Origin: Companilactobacillus heilongjiangensis
GTDB lineage: Bacteria; Bacillota; Bacilli; Lactobacillales; Lactobacillaceae
Assembly (NCBI RefSeq): GCF_000831645.3
Contig: NZ_CP012559.1
Location: 1,736,001 to 1,800,000, forward strand
DNA length: 64,000 bases
Reading direction: 5' to 3'
This document shows, piece by piece, positions 20,280 to 29,520 of this stretch. The notes under the pieces were generated by a model that did no database searches, was not told the DNA's origin, and saw only the letters and a list, made by a program, of their open reading frames with translations. The position numbers and the translations under genes are program-made. How positions within the stretch are numbered: the stretch's first letter is position 1; every line of letters begins with the position of its first letter.

Positions 20280-21572
20280 CTAATCTACAAAAACATCGTC
20301 AATTGCGGAACCTGCCAAAGGCTCGAGGAACTTTAATCCTAATAATTTCGCAAAAGTTGGTGCTTCATCAACTAAATCAGCCTTCTCAACTGTGTTGTTT
20401 TCTTTAATCATTGGTCCGTTGAAAATCATGGTCGTCTTATAACCAGGCTTGTCTGGATCATAACCATGAACGCCTCGATAACGGTCAGCATCCCCCATCA
20501 TATCTGGCAAAACTTTTTCCACAACTTGTGCACGGTCACTTTCATCAGTGAAATAATACCCTGCTTTGGCTTCAACCATCAAAGTACATTTAGGATCGGC
20601 ACCTCGCTGGGCCGCTTCCTGACCGGAATGGATTTTTTCGACCCCTTCAACGCCAGAAATCAAATCACGTAATCGATCAATTTGACCGAAATCTTTCGTA
20701 TAAATATATGTACTACCGTCGCAAGTCTTAGCCATAACTTGCCAATTCTTCTTAAAGGTTTGGTCAGATTTAGCAGTCAACCAGCCACGTTTAGCAAACA
20801 TAGTATTCAAATGTATCATGCGATCAACGTTAATTTGATAGTGGTCTCCTAAGATAACAAAGTTGGTGTCGTCAAACGTCCCAGCTTCCTTAGTTGCCTT
20901 GATAATTTGCGAAACATGATTGTCTAATCGATGCAAGGCTTCCATCGCTTCATCCGAACGAACGCCATAACGGTGACGCATACTGTCCATATCGACCAAA
21001 TGTAACAGCGTTAAATTCGGCTTTTTATTCTTAATCGTATCAACTGCACAGGCTGTAATGAAATCATCCAATTCTGGCTGTCTAATACCGTTACGAAGTT
21101 TTCCATACTTATTATTCATTTCTAAAATAAATAATGGTGAACTAGCACGCATTGAAACCAACACTTGATTAGTCCAAATGCGATTAGGAAAAATTTCAGC
21201 CAAGTTATAAGTAATCTTACTACCAGCAGTCACAGGCCACAAAAAAGCCGCCGTAGTTAACTTCTGCTTTCTAGCCAAATCATATAACGTTGGCGATCTG
21301 ACATCCTTTTGATACCAGAACCAATCCGGTGAGCGACGTTCTGGCTGAATCTTAGTATTATTGACAATTCCGTGGACACTAGGATATTGCCCCGTGATGA
21401 TTGTTGTGTGTGATGGATACGTCAAAGTTGGGTAAATACCCTTGACCTCTTTGACCCAAGTTCCACCGTTAACTAATTTATTTAAAGTTGGTAATTCACT
21501 CTGATGTTCATTGATATCACGAAACCCTAAAGCATCAAGTGAAATAATTACTAAATGTTGATTTGTCAGCAA
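20280..21572 (-). CDS. Type I phosphodiesterase/nucleotide pyrophosphatase family protein
   Basis: 430 residues of the alkaline phosphatase superfamily. D13 (VIISLDALG) binds metal, and YPTLTYPSHTTIITG (47-61) contains the nucleophile Thr51 of NPP-type enzymes; LVDMDSMRHRYG, ILGDHYQINV and VHGYDPD supply the remaining metal ligands. No signal peptide, so it is probably cytoplasmic. Predicted to hydrolyse a phosphodiester or phospho-glycerol type substrate; which one is unknown. TTG start with GAGG 8 bases upstream. Operon with the UMF1 transporter. Confidence 0.85.
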   Translation of the reverse strand: MLTNQHLVIISLDALGFRDINEHQSELPTLNKLVNGGTWVKEVKGIYPTLTYPSHTTIITGQYPSVHGIVNNTKIQPERRSPDWFWYQKDVRSPTLYDLARKQKLTTAAFLWPVTAGSKITYNLAEIFPNRIWTNQVLVSMRASSPLFILEMNNKYGKLRNGIRQPELDDFITACAVDTIKNKKPNLTLLHLVDMDSMRHRYGVRSDEAMEALHRLDNHVSQIIKATKEAGTFDDTNFVILGDHYQINVDRMIHLNTMFAKRGWLTAKSDQTFKKNWQVMAKTCDGSTYIYTKDFGQIDRLRDLISGVEGVEKIHSGQEAAQRGADPKCTLMVEAKAGYYFTDESDRAQVVEKVLPDMMGDADRYRGVHGYDPDKPGYKTTMIFNGPMIKENNTVEKADLVDEAPTFAKLLGLKFLEPLAGSAIDDVFVD

Positions 21573-21680
21573 ATTGATTTCCTCTTTTCACAAACTACAT
21601 GAAAATATTATATCGCAGATAGGAAAACCATGTTACACACAATGTTGAGACAAAACGTTTATTTTGTTGGTTATAGTTAT

Positions 21681-21852
21681 GACTCCGGTTGTCAGAAATA
21701 TAGTCTGCTGTGGGGACCGGCCCGAGCCAAAGTACGGTCTCGAACCTCGATTTTGAGCCGAAAACCGCGTCTCAAAACTCGTCCCGTGGTGTAAGAGCTA
21801 AAGCTCTAACGCCACCTCCACTGCTGACTATATTTCTGACAACCTCCGACTA
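21681..21852 (+). repeat. PRE copy 5 (forward), pairs with copy 6
   Basis: P1 is TCCGGTTGTCAGAAATATAG with its near-perfect complement. P4 is TTTTGAG/CTCAAAA. P5 is GTGGTGTAAGAGC/GCTCTAACGCCAC, so the apical half of P5 differs from copy 4 on both sides. The left terminus is ATGAC instead of GCCG. The spacer to copy 6 is 217 bp. Confidence 0.85.
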
Positions 21853-21954
21853 ATGTATCTGTTCATTGGGAATCTATTATTCTAAATAATGACAATCAAT
21901 TTTGATCATTGTTTTAGCGGAATAGATTTTATGTTTTATAAAATTAAATAAAAA

Positions 21955-21992
21955 AAGATAACTCCAAAAAGATCTGGAATTATCCGTAATAT
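21955..21992 (-). terminator. Possible terminator inside PRE spacer
   Basis: GATAACTCCA and TGGAATTATC pair around AAAAGATC; on the minus strand a T-run follows. It lies between PRE copies 5 and 6 and could be a second terminator for pgm. The rest of the 217-bp spacer is AT-rich with no gene. Confidence 0.5.
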
Positions 21993-22069
21993 ATTTAAAA
22001 TCAAATTCAACTTACAACAAGCCAAATATAATCAAGGAATACTTAACAAACTAAATATTTAAACCAACC

Positions 22070-22242
22070 TAGCCGGAGGGCGAAACGGATGAAGTTCAGC
22101 AGTGGGAGTGGCGTTAGGACTTTAGTCCTTACTCCACTACGACTTTTGAGATTTGCGAACCTTGCAAAGCTCAAAATCGAGGCGCGAGACGCAAGGCTTG
22201 CACCGGTCCACAGCGAACTTCATCCGTTTCGCCCTTCGGCGA
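22070..22242 (-). repeat. PRE copy 6 (reverse)
   Basis: P1 pairs GGGCGAAACGGATGAAGTTC with its complement; P4 is TTTTGAG..TTTGC with GCAAAGCTCAAAA; P5 is GTGGCGTTAGGAC/GTCCTTACTCCAC. P3 is shorter in the loop and is GGTGCAAG/CTCGCGCC-like. The GCCG end lies 62 bp from the pgm stop. Confidence 0.85.
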
Positions 22243-22254
22243 CATACTTCAATA

Positions 22255-22292
22255 CAAAAAAAGGAACAAAGGTTTTTACACCCTTATTCCTT
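22255..22292 (-). terminator. Terminator of pgm
   Basis: On the minus strand AAGGAATAAGG and CCTTTGTTCCTT pair, followed by seven T, 13 bp after the pgm stop. Confidence 0.75.
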
Positions 22293-22304
22293 AATTAGGA
22301 AAAA

Positions 22305-24023
22305 CTATTCCCAGCCTTCGATTTCTTTACCGAATTCTTCCAGCTTTGTAGCAGCTCCATCTTCAGTATCGCCTTTAACACCAATATAGAACTTCATCTT
22401 AGGTTCTGTACCAGAAGGTCTAGCAGCTACCCAAGTATCGTCAGCTAAAACGTACTTCAATACATTAGCCTTTGGTAAACCTGTTTCTTTAGTACCAGCT
22501 GCTGTTGTATCGGTATCATTCAAGTAATCGATTGATTCAACGACTTTAACACCATTGATTTCGTCGATCCCCTCTTCACGAAGTGTCTTCATGATTTGAG
22601 CCATCTTATCTTTTCCTGAGATACCAGCAAATGTCTTAGAAATAGTCTTTTCACGATAATAGCCAAATTCCTTATAAAGGTCTTCGAGTGCATCGTAGAT
22701 TGTCTTACCTTTTGATTCATAGTAAGCAGCTGCTTCAGCCAACAAAAGTGTTGATTGCATGGCATCCTTATCACGAACAAATGGTTTAACTAGATATCCA
22801 TAACTTTCTTCAAAACCGAATAGGAATTCGTTGCTACCTGTTTCTTCAAATTGTTCAATCTTTTCAGCAATATACTTGAATCCTGTCAAAACATCGAACA
22901 TCTTAATATCATATTTATCAGCGATTGCCGTAGCCAATTCAGATGAAACGATTGACTTAACAACTGCTCCGTTAGTAGGCAATGCATTCAAGTTCTTCTT
23001 AGCATGTAATAAGTAATTCAAAAGAACTGAAGCAATTTGATTACCTGTCATTAGTTTATAAGAACCATCAGGTTGTCTAACAGCAGCACCTAATCTATCA
23101 GCATCAGGATCGGTTGCAATCAGAATGTTGGCACCAATCTTTTTACCACGTTCAATAGCGAGGTCGAAAGTTTGGGCAAATTCTGGATTAGGGAAAGGTG
23201 TTGTAGCAAACTCTGGATCAAGGATAGCTTGCTCAGTTACCATGTTGAAATTCTTAAATCCTAATTGTTGGAAAATACGTGGGGCAATCATCTTACCTGT
23301 ACCGTGAAGTGGTGAGTAAACAAACTTCATTTTATCGGCATATTCTTCAATCAACTTAGGATTTACGATAACTGTTTCGAGGTTCTTCATATAATCAATA
23401 TCGACATCTTCACCAATCAAAGTAAGCAATTTTTCAGCTCTTAACTTTTGAACAGCTTTTACCTTGATAGCAAAGAGGTCACTAGCTTTACGAGCAAAGT
23501 TAGTAATGTTATCTGATTCAGCTGGTGGCATTTGACCGCCATCTGGTCCATAGATTTTGAAACCATTATATTGCTTAGGATTATGGCTGGCTGTAATCAT
23601 AATTCCTGCATATGTGTGTAGGCTTCTTACAGCAAAGGATAATTCAGGAGTAGGTCTCAAACTATCGAATACGAAACTGTGAATATTGTGAGCTCCCAAA
23701 ACTTTGGCTGATTCATAAGCAAAATCTTGAGAATAGTAACGTGAATCATAACTGATGGCGACACCTTGAGTTTTAACTTTATCGTCTAAAGTGTCCATAA
23801 ATGAAGCTAAACCTTCGGTTGCTTGACGAACTGTGTAAATGTTCATCCGGTTAATACCAGGACCAATCAAGCCACGCATACCAGCAGTACCAAATTCCAT
23901 AGGTGCGTAAAATGCTTCTTCAGCGACTTTATCGTCCTTTTTAATTTCGTTTAGTTGCTCTTTCATATCTGGATCTAAATCCTTATAATCAAGCCATTGT
24001 TGCATATTATCTTGCCAAGTCAT
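22305..24023 (-). CDS. pgcA: Phosphoglucomutase/phosphomannomutase family, alpha-PGM (PgcA type)
   Basis: 572 residues from ATG 24023, chosen because TTAGGAGG lies 8 bases before it. ITASHNPKQYNGFK carries the phosphoserine Ser146; DPDADR near 300 is the metal loop; GFEESYG near 400 is the sugar-binding loop; RPSGTEPK near 535 binds phosphate. It interconverts glucose-1-P and glucose-6-P and feeds UDP-glucose for polysaccharide and glycolipid synthesis. Single-gene unit with an extended -10 promoter and a palindromic operator-like site. Confidence 0.95.
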   Translation of the reverse strand: MTWQDNMQQWLDYKDLDPDMKEQLNEIKKDDKVAEEAFYAPMEFGTAGMRGLIGPGINRMNIYTVRQATEGLASFMDTLDDKVKTQGVAISYDSRYYSQDFAYESAKVLGAHNIHSFVFDSLRPTPELSFAVRSLHTYAGIMITASHNPKQYNGFKIYGPDGGQMPPAESDNITNFARKASDLFAIKVKAVQKLRAEKLLTLIGEDVDIDYMKNLETVIVNPKLIEEYADKMKFVYSPLHGTGKMIAPRIFQQLGFKNFNMVTEQAILDPEFATTPFPNPEFAQTFDLAIERGKKIGANILIATDPDADRLGAAVRQPDGSYKLMTGNQIASVLLNYLLHAKKNLNALPTNGAVVKSIVSSELATAIADKYDIKMFDVLTGFKYIAEKIEQFEETGSNEFLFGFEESYGYLVKPFVRDKDAMQSTLLLAEAAAYYESKGKTIYDALEDLYKEFGYYREKTISKTFAGISGKDKMAQIMKTLREEGIDEINGVKVVESIDYLNDTDTTAAGTKETGLPKANVLKYVLADDTWVAARPSGTEPKMKFYIGVKGDTEDGAATKLEEFGKEIEGWE

Positions 24024-24042
24024 TAGAATTATCCTCCTAATT

Positions 24043-24068
24043 TGTAAGTACTTACATCTATTATAGCA
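24043..24068 (-). promoter_or_regulatory. pgm promoter and cre-like palindrome
   Basis: On the minus strand TGCTATAAT is an extended -10 (24068-24060). A perfect 14-bp palindrome TGTAAGTACTTACA (24043-24056) follows at the likely transcription start. It resembles a catabolite-response element but has TA where cre sites carry a central CG. Confidence 0.5.
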
Positions 24069-24158
24069 ATCATGAAGTACTATTAAAATTTGATTTAGCA
24101 ACTTTAACAATAAATATTTAAAATATCCTTAAAGTTCTATTTTCAAATATTCAAATTA

Positions 24159-24410
24159 TTAAGATTCGCTACTAATGATTCTGTTGATATCGGTATCGTA
24201 GTATCTAGCCAAGGCAATCAAAGTGTCGATATCTGGCATACGGATACCAGTCTCATAGTGAGACAAAGTCGTAACATCAATATTCAAATGTTGAGCCACT
24301 TCTTTTTGAGTTACGTTTCTTTCACGTCTGAGTTGCTTCAGATTTTTCGCAATGTTGAAACCTGATTCGTGCATTAATTGGTTCAAGTTTTTATCTGCTA
24401 CTTCGCGCAT
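24159..24410 (-). CDS. Small XRE-type helix-turn-helix regulator
   Basis: 83 residues from ATG 24410, which follows CAGGA at 9 bases. One HTH_3 domain spans residues 20-80: QLRRERNVTQKEVAQHLNIDVTTLSHYETG is the classical helix-turn-helix and YYDTDINRII the closing helix. No sensor domain is attached. It is monocistronic between pgm and trxB. It resembles phage-repressor-like regulators, but no phage gene is near. Target unknown. Confidence 0.85.
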   Translation of the reverse strand: MREVADKNLNQLMHESGFNIAKNLKQLRRERNVTQKEVAQHLNIDVTTLSHYETGIRMPDIDTLIALARYYDTDINRIISSES

Positions 24411-24530
24411 AAGAATCACTTCCTGACTTTTTAAGTTCATTATATATTTAAACATATACGCAATGGAATCAAATTTCAACAATTATCTTTTCAATAATTA
24501 GACAATTAGTCATAATTTAATTAATAAAAA

Positions 24531-24574
24531 AGGATTATATGACAAAGGCAGCAATCGCCTTATCATATAATCCT
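24531..24574 (-). terminator. Strong terminator-like hairpin downstream of trxB
   Basis: AGGATTATATGACAAGGC-type arms pair over about 18 bp around AGCAATC; the minus strand then reads CCTTTTTTATT. It would separate trxB from the XRE gene. Confidence 0.75.
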
Positions 24575-24713
24575 CAATTTACTTTTATTATTAAAATGTA
24601 CGGTGCCTAGTTTATAATCCATTATCAATACTCGCCTATATTTCAGTATCAAAAACGTACCAAATATTAAAGCATCTGAATACTTATATATTCAATTAAT
24701 AACGATTAAATTA

Positions 24714-24751
24714 GTCTACAGAGCTGGGAAATATTTCCCAGCTCTGTAGAC
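24714..24751. repeat. Solo PRE outer stem (38-bp perfect palindrome)
   Basis: GTCTACAGAGCTGGGAAAT is followed directly by its exact reverse complement. The arm is the same as the left terminus of PRE copy 1 (GTCTACAGAGCTGGGAA). P2-P5 are missing. It lies 36 bp after the trxB stop. It looks like a deletion product or a minimal form of the element. Confidence 0.8.
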
Positions 24752-24787
24752 AGGATACTTAACTAGCACCACATATTATTAAACTAA

Positions 24788-25729
24788 TTACTTAGTTGAA
24801 ACTTTGTCATCAGAGAGTTCTTGGATATAACTGAATGCTTGTTGTCCAGCGATACCACCCTCACCAACAGCTGTAGCAATTTGACGAAGATCTTTCTTTC
24901 TAACGTCGCCGACAGCCAAAATACCAGGTACTTTAGTTTCCATATGTTCATTTGTATTGATCCAGCCAGCTTCATCAAGAATACCAAGATCCTTGAATGG
25001 TGTTGTCATTGGGTCGATACCAACATAGATAAAGGCACCTTTAGCTGGTACGACATGTTCTTCACCAGTTTCTTTGTCAATATATCTGACACCAGCAACT
25101 TTGTCATCTTCGCTCGTGATTTCCTTAACGTCAGCATTCCAAACGAACTTAATCTTGTCATTCTTAAATGCACGGTCTTGCAAAATCTTTTGAGCACGTA
25201 GTTGATCACGACGGTGAATAATTGTTACAGATTTAGCTAATTGTGTTAAATAAATACCTTCTTCAACGGCTGAATCGCCACCACCAATAACGGCAACGTC
25301 TTGGCCTTTAAAGAATGCACCATCACAGACGGCACAGTAAGAAACACCACGTCCTGAGAGTTCATCCTCGCCAGGTACGCCAATCTTCTTATATTGTGAA
25401 CCAGTTGCAATGATTAAAACTTTTGTTTCGTAGTCGCCATCATCAGTATGGATGATTTTAACATTCCCCTTATCCTCAACGGATTCAACGGCACCATAGC
25501 CAAAGTCAGCACCAAATTGAGTTGAAGATTTGTACATCCTTTCACTCAAGTCTGGTCCGAGAATTGAATCAAATCCTGGATAGTTTTCGATCGCAGCGGT
25601 GTTATTCATTTGACCACCGTAGATACCACGATCAAGAATCATTACTGATAAGTTAGCACGTGAAGCATAGAGGGCGGCGGTTAAACCACCAGGACCTGCT
25701 CCAATAACTACTACATCATATGTTTTCAT
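24788..25729 (-). CDS. trxB: Thioredoxin-disulfide reductase
   Basis: 313 residues. FAD-binding GAGPGG at residues 10-15, redox-active CAVC (Cys132, Cys135) in GRGVSYCAVCDGAF, NADPH-binding GGGDSAVEEG near 157, and the C-terminal FAD signature LAVGDVR. It keeps thioredoxin reduced using NADPH. ATG has AGGAGG 9 bases upstream. It follows lgt with 65 bp between, so it belongs to the hprK-lgt-trxB row of genes. Confidence 0.98.
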   Translation of the reverse strand: MKTYDVVVIGAGPGGLTAALYASRANLSVMILDRGIYGGQMNNTAAIENYPGFDSILGPDLSERMYKSSTQFGADFGYGAVESVEDKGNVKIIHTDDGDYETKVLIIATGSQYKKIGVPGEDELSGRGVSYCAVCDGAFFKGQDVAVIGGGDSAVEEGIYLTQLAKSVTIIHRRDQLRAQKILQDRAFKNDKIKFVWNADVKEITSEDDKVAGVRYIDKETGEEHVVPAKGAFIYVGIDPMTTPFKDLGILDEAGWINTNEHMETKVPGILAVGDVRKKDLRQIATAVGEGGIAGQQAFSYIQELSDDKVSTK

Positions 25730-25794
25730 CGTCGATTACCTCCTAATTACTCAACAAATATTACCATTTATTTTTAACTTGGCAATTAAGTTGC

Positions 25795-26604
25795 TCACAA
25801 TTCATTATACCAAGGTTCATTTTGTTTCTTTCGACGATAAATGAACAAGGTGATTGCTACTACAAATAATACTAATGAAAGTACTTGTGAAACTCTTACG
25901 CCAGGTAAAATGTACAAACTATCCGTTCGCATACCTTCAACGAAAAATCTAACTGCTGGATACCAAATCAAATAGCTTAAGAATACTTCCCCACGTTTAA
26001 GCAGATGCTTTCTATTACGCAAAACCAAAATCAGCACTAATCCAATCAAATTTCCAACTGATTCATACAAGAAAGTTGGTTGACGATAAGCGCCATTGAT
26101 ATACATTTGTTCGACAATAAAATGTGGAATATGTAGCGATTGTAGAAAGCTCAAAGTGGTTTTAGCACCAAAGGCTTCTTGATTCATAAAGTTACCCCAA
26201 CGACCAACAATTTGGCCTAAAAGAACTGATGGAGCAGCAATATCTAACATCAACCATGGCGAAATCTTCCGCTTGCGACACAAAACTAGCAAGACGATAA
26301 ACGCCGCAATCAAACCACCATAAATAGCGATTCCACCATGCCAAATTTTGATAATCTCACCGGGGTTAGCCAGATAGAATGGTAGTTCAAAGATTACATA
26401 GTATAACCTTGCACCGACTAAAGCAATTGGAACGCCCCACAAGACGAGATCCAAGATATTATCAGGATCCATGTGTTTACGTTTGGCTTCACGCATCGCC
26501 ATCAGAACACCTACTAAGGCACCCAAAGCAATGATGACGCCGTACCAATGAATTTGTAATCCCCCCAGATCAAACGCAATCGGATTTAATGCTAATAAAC
26601 TCAT
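25795..26604 (-). CDS. lgt: Prolipoprotein diacylglyceryl transferase
   Basis: 269 residues, seven membrane segments. [17 protein letters not shown] segment (89-100) and [13 protein letters not shown] (134-146) are the Lgt signatures, with Arg135 region conserved. It adds diacylglycerol to the lipobox cysteine of prelipoproteins such as the PstS lipoprotein in this window. Its start overlaps the hprK stop by one base, so they are coupled. Confidence 0.97.
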   Translation of the reverse strand: MSLLALNPIAFDLGGLQIHWYGVIIALGALVGVLMAMREAKRKHMDPDNILDLVLWGVPIALVGARLYYVIFELPFYLANPGEIIKIWHGGIAIYGGLIAAFIVLLVLCRKRKISPWLMLDIAAPSVLLGQIVGRWGNFMNQEAFGAKTTLSFLQSLHIPHFIVEQMYINGAYRQPTFLYESVGNLIGLVLILVLRNRKHLLKRGEVFLSYLIWYPAVRFFVEGMRTDSLYILPGVRVSQVLSLVLFVVAITLFIYRRKKQNEPWYNEL

Positions 26605-27563
26605 TACTTACCTTCTTCGTCATTCTTTGTTTTTTCTTCATTTTCTTTAATCAATAATCCTAAGTTATCTTCAAACTTCTTAGTAGCGTCATAACCCATC
26701 TTCTTAGCACGATAGTTCATGGCAGCGACTTCGATAATGATAGAAATATTACGACCAACTTTAACAGGAACAGTAATTTGTGGCACATCAACGTCAAAGA
26801 ATGTTCTTTTATCTTCCAAAGTACCGATTCGATCGTAGTTCTTATCAGCTGACCAGTTTTCCAAATTGATAATCAATTGAATCTCACTTTGTGAACGAAC
26901 GGCACCAGCACCAAAGAGGTTCATGACATCGATAATACCAATACCACGAATTTCTAGCAAATGATTGAGAATCTTAGGTGCTTCACCCACGATAGTTTTT
27001 TCATCACGTTGGTAAACATCGACACGATCATCAGCAATCAAACGGTGACCACGCTTAATCAATTCCAAAGCAGTTTCACTTTTACCAATACCAGAGTGAC
27101 CAGTTAGCAAAATCCCGATACCATAAACGTCGACTAAAACCCCATGAATTGACTCTCTAGGAGCTAAGTTTTCATCCAAATATTCGGTGATCATACTTGA
27201 AAGTCTAGTTGTTGGCAACTCAGAACCAATGACAGGCACCTTATGCTCACTGGCAGCCTTCAGTAATTCCTCACTAGGTTGAATATTACGAGAAATTAAA
27301 AGTGCCGGTGTATCTTCACGACATAATTCCAACATAACCTTGTAACGGTTATTAGCAGTCATTGAACGTGAATATGCAGACTCAGTTTGCCCAAACAATT
27401 GAATACGCTCACTAGGATAGTAATCAAAGTAACCAGTCAATTCAATTCCGGGACGAGAAATATCACTCGTTGTGACCTTCTTGTTGTTCATCAAAGCTTC
27501 GTCATTATAAACTTTTAGTTCATTATCTTTTACCATTTGAGATACAGTAACAAAATTTGTCAT
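26604..27563 (-). CDS. hprK: HPr kinase/phosphorylase
   Basis: 319 residues from ATG 27563 with GAGGG 6 bases upstream. The P-loop GHSGIGKS lies at 155-162 and the family signature [19 protein letters not shown] at about 204-222. It phosphorylates or dephosphorylates Ser46 of HPr according to glycolytic state, and so sets CcpA-dependent catabolite repression. Gene order hprK-lgt-trxB is conserved in lactobacilli. Confidence 0.98.
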   Translation of the reverse strand: MTNFVTVSQMVKDNELKVYNDEALMNNKKVTTSDISRPGIELTGYFDYYPSERIQLFGQTESAYSRSMTANNRYKVMLELCREDTPALLISRNIQPSEELLKAASEHKVPVIGSELPTTRLSSMITEYLDENLAPRESIHGVLVDVYGIGILLTGHSGIGKSETALELIKRGHRLIADDRVDVYQRDEKTIVGEAPKILNHLLEIRGIGIIDVMNLFGAGAVRSQSEIQLIINLENWSADKNYDRIGTLEDKRTFFDVDVPQITVPVKVGRNISIIIEVAAMNYRAKKMGYDATKKFEDNLGLLIKENEEKTKNDEEGK

Positions 27564-27650
27564 AGCCAACCCTCACTAAATCTATTTTTATACCAATTTT
27601 ATCATTAATAACTTAGGTTGAAACTTAAATCTGAATCTTTGTGGTGCGGT

Positions 27651-27830
27651 GCCGCCTCCGGGTGTCAGTAATGTAGCCGCTGTGAGGACCGGTTCGAGCC
27701 AAAGTACGGTCTCGAACCTCGATTTTGAACTTCGCAAAACCCGCGAATTTCAAAATTCGTCCTGTGGTGTAAGAGCTAAAGCTCTAACGCCACCTTCACT
27801 GCAGGCTACATTACTGACACCCGGAGGCTA
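27651..27830 (+). repeat. PRE copy 7 (forward), pairs with copy 8
   Basis: A textbook copy. P1 is a 25-bp perfect stem starting GCCTCCGGGTGTCAG. P2 AGGAC/GTCCT, P3 GGTTCGAG/CTCGAACC with loop CCAAAGTACGGT, P4 ATTTTGAA..TCGC with GCGA..TTCAAAAT, P5 GTGGTGTAAGAGC/GCTCTAACGCCAC. It ends CTA. The GCCG end is 87 bp from the hprK start. Confidence 0.92.
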
Positions 27831-28014
27831 ATTTATTTAGAAACTTGTTTAGCAATTAAATATTTTGATTTATCAGTCAACAAAAAATATTGGCGAACAA
27901 AAAATATTTTAATAAACTACTTCTATTAAACATCGCCAATACATAATAAAAAATGATATACATCAAGAATTCAAATAGCCTCAAGAACATTTTTTTAGTC
28001 CGTAGTAAACCCAG
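27831..28014. other. AT-rich spacer between PRE copies 7 and 8
   Basis: 184 bp with no coding signal. Contains a TATTGGCGA...TCGCCAATA inverted repeat (about 27890-27945) with a long loop. The hprK promoter could lie at its left side, but no convincing -35/-10 pair stands out. Confidence 0.4.
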
Positions 28015-28194
28015 AGCCGGAGGGCGCGAGGGATGGAGTTCAGCAGTGATAGTTATGTTAGGCTGGCGGTTTTCCAGTCTTACATAACAGGACGTCTTTT
28101 GAGACGCGAACTTCGGCTCAAAAGCGAGGGTCGAGACCGCTCTTTGGCTCGAGCCGGTCCCACAGCGAACTCCATCCCTCGCGCCCTCCGGCGA
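28015..28194 (-). repeat. PRE copy 8 (reverse)
   Basis: Nearly identical to copy 9 at 44010 across about 165 bp (P1 GATGGAGTTC, P5 GTTATGTTAGGCTGG/CCAGTCTTACATAAC), although the two loci are 16 kb apart. P5 is longer than in other copies and begins GTTATG instead of GTGG, with matching changes on the other arm. Confidence 0.9.
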
Positions 28195-28226
28195 CAATCC
28201 TTCAATACCCACCAAATTATAAAGAC

Positions 28227-28251
28227 AAAAAAAACGCGTTCTAGACGCGCC
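28227..28251 (-). terminator. Terminator overlapping yvlD stop
   Basis: GGCGCGTCTAGAACGCG-type hairpin followed by eight T on the minus strand; the stop codon TAG is in the loop. Confidence 0.7.
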
Positions 28252-28606
28252 TTTGAAAATTGTCCATGGTATAGCTGTTAATAATGGAATTGCAGATTGC
28301 TAGAATAACAGCAACCACTAAAGCTGAGCCAAAACCATTAAAGTGAAAACTTGATGATCCGACTAATACTGAAGTTAATTCCAAGGTAATCGCATTTATC
28401 ACGAAGGAAAATAGACCAAAAGTAATAAACGTGATTGGTAGAGAAATGATATGCAACAATGGTTTGATAGTCCAATTTAGAAAGACCAATACCAAGCTTG
28501 CGACAATGGCCGTCCCTAAACTATCAATTTGAAACATACCCGGTAATAAACGCGCAATTGCTAAGAACAACAACGTTTGTATCACCAATCTGATTAAAAA
28601 CTTCAT
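28241..28606 (-). CDS. yvlD: Phage-holin-like membrane protein YvlD family
   Basis: 121 residues, four membrane segments, Mycobacteriophage-holin-4-type fold found in chromosomal YvlD proteins (RLVIQTLLFLAIARLLPG at the start; LVLVFLNWTIKPLLHIISLP in the middle). It follows the PspC-domain gene by 29 bp as in the Bacillus yvlCD pair. It is thought to be part of an envelope-stress response. It is not evidence for a prophage here. Confidence 0.85.
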   Translation of the reverse strand: MKFLIRLVIQTLLFLAIARLLPGMFQIDSLGTAIVASLVLVFLNWTIKPLLHIISLPITFITFGLFSFVINAITLELTSVLVGSSSFHFNGFGSALVVAVILAICNSIINSYTMDNFQRRV

Positions 28607-28635
28607 TTTATACCCTCATTTAACTCTCTTTTGAG

Positions 28636-28893
28636 TCAGTAATATTTTTTGGAAGACTTAGCCTTGAGACGTCTTCTGCCTCGATACGAACTAGTTCTCT
28701 GAATATTACGCTTTTCTGGGAAAGAAAAGACGCATATTACATAAACTAATACCGGTAGAAAATATGTGAATGGCAATAAGAAGACAAAAGCTAGGCGAAT
28801 CCAAGTTGAGTCAACCCCAAAGTACTCTCCTAAGCCTCCACAAACACCGGCAAGCATCCGATCAGTACTGGATCTTGTGATTCTATTTTTCAT
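28636..28893 (-). CDS. yvlC: PspC domain membrane protein
   Basis: 85 residues. [27 protein letters not shown] is the PspC N-terminal motif, followed by a long hydrophobic segment (about 30-58) and a basic tail. It probably senses or signals envelope stress with YvlD. GAGGTG ribosome site about 8 bases upstream. Its promoter overlaps the end of the broken pstB copy. Confidence 0.9.
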   Translation of the reverse strand: MKNRITRSSTDRMLAGVCGGLGEYFGVDSTWIRLAFVFLLPFTYFLPVLVYVICVFSFPEKRNIQRTSSYRGRRRLKAKSSKKYY

Positions 28894-28919
28894 GTATTAT
28901 CACCTCAACTTGTTCGAAA

Positions 28920-28948
28920 AATATACTACATATTAACAAATTTATCAA
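28920..28948 (-). promoter_or_regulatory. Promoter of yvlCD
   Basis: Minus strand: TTGATA (28948-28943), 17-bp spacer, TATATT (28925-28920). The -35 box shares bases with the stop codon of the truncated pstB copy. Confidence 0.6.
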
Positions 28949-29322
28949 TTAACCTTGGTTAGGATAATCTTCATCCGCAATATTACATTATCATAAATTG
29001 AGAAAGGAAATGGGTTTGGTTGTTGAAAAACCATTCCAACTTGTTTTCGCAATTCAACCGTATCAATATTGGGCGCATAGATGTTTTTACCATTCAAAGA
29101 TATCGTTCCAGTTATCGTTACATTCGGAATTAAGTCGTTCATCCGATTCAAACATCTAAGATAAGTTGACTTTCCACATCCTGATGGACCGATTAAGGCT
29201 GTGATTTCATTCTTGTTGAAATCGAGGTTAATCCCGTTTAGTGCTTCTTTTTTTCCATAAAATAAATGTACATCAGATGATGTTAAAATTTTTTCTGACA
29301 AAATTATTGTGCTGCTATGCAA
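28945..29322 (-). pseudogene. pstB: Truncated second phosphate ABC ATPase (pstB)
   Basis: 125 residues match the first half of Pst[15 protein letters not shown], Walker [20 protein letters not shown], and the Q-loop [18 protein letters not shown]. After YDNV the sequence departs and stops, so the signature, Walker B and H-loop (about 140 residues) are missing. It cannot hydrolyse ATP normally. Relatives carry a second complete pstB and then phoU here; phoU is absent from this window. The N-terminus adjoins the right end of a TnpB-type element. Confidence 0.85.
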
Positions 29323-29339
29323 AATATGGAGAAATATAG

Positions 29340-29520
29340 AAAAATATTACTGATTTCTACATTTAGAAAGGTTGCATATTTCCTTTCTTGATTTTTGCTT
29401 GCTACCGTTATAACGTCGGTGTCCCGATATTCCATAGGGAGTAATCACATTGACCAACTATGACAGCTTAAGGACTTTAGCCAGCCCCGTTAAGTTACTA
29501 TTTTTTAGATTAAATCTAGT
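29340..29520 (-). ncRNA. Candidate omega-RNA/right end of TnpB element
   Basis: The region from the tnpB 3' end through a hairpin AGAAAGG/CCTTTCT (29365-29388). In IS200/IS605-type elements this zone makes the guide RNA of TnpB, with the guide read from flanking DNA. Position and the GC-rich structured stretch (GGGACACCGACG on the minus strand) fit. Exact RNA ends and guide are not determinable by eye. Confidence 0.45.

Noticed and set aside
18965-21572. UMF1 transporter and phosphodiesterase as an imported island
   Set aside because: Base composition and flanks look like the rest; no integrase or direct repeats.
27877-28281. Overlapping open frames of 82 and 112 residues in the yvlD-hprK gap, and similar ones at 43957-44229, 50802-51104 and 62867-63092
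   Set aside because: They are translations of PRE copies; similar peptides arise because the repeats are similar, and both strands stay open by chance in the GC-richer stems. No ribosome sites.
28241-28893. Prophage remnant suggested by a holin-like gene
   Set aside because: YvlD/YvlC is a known chromosomal pair; no other phage gene is present.
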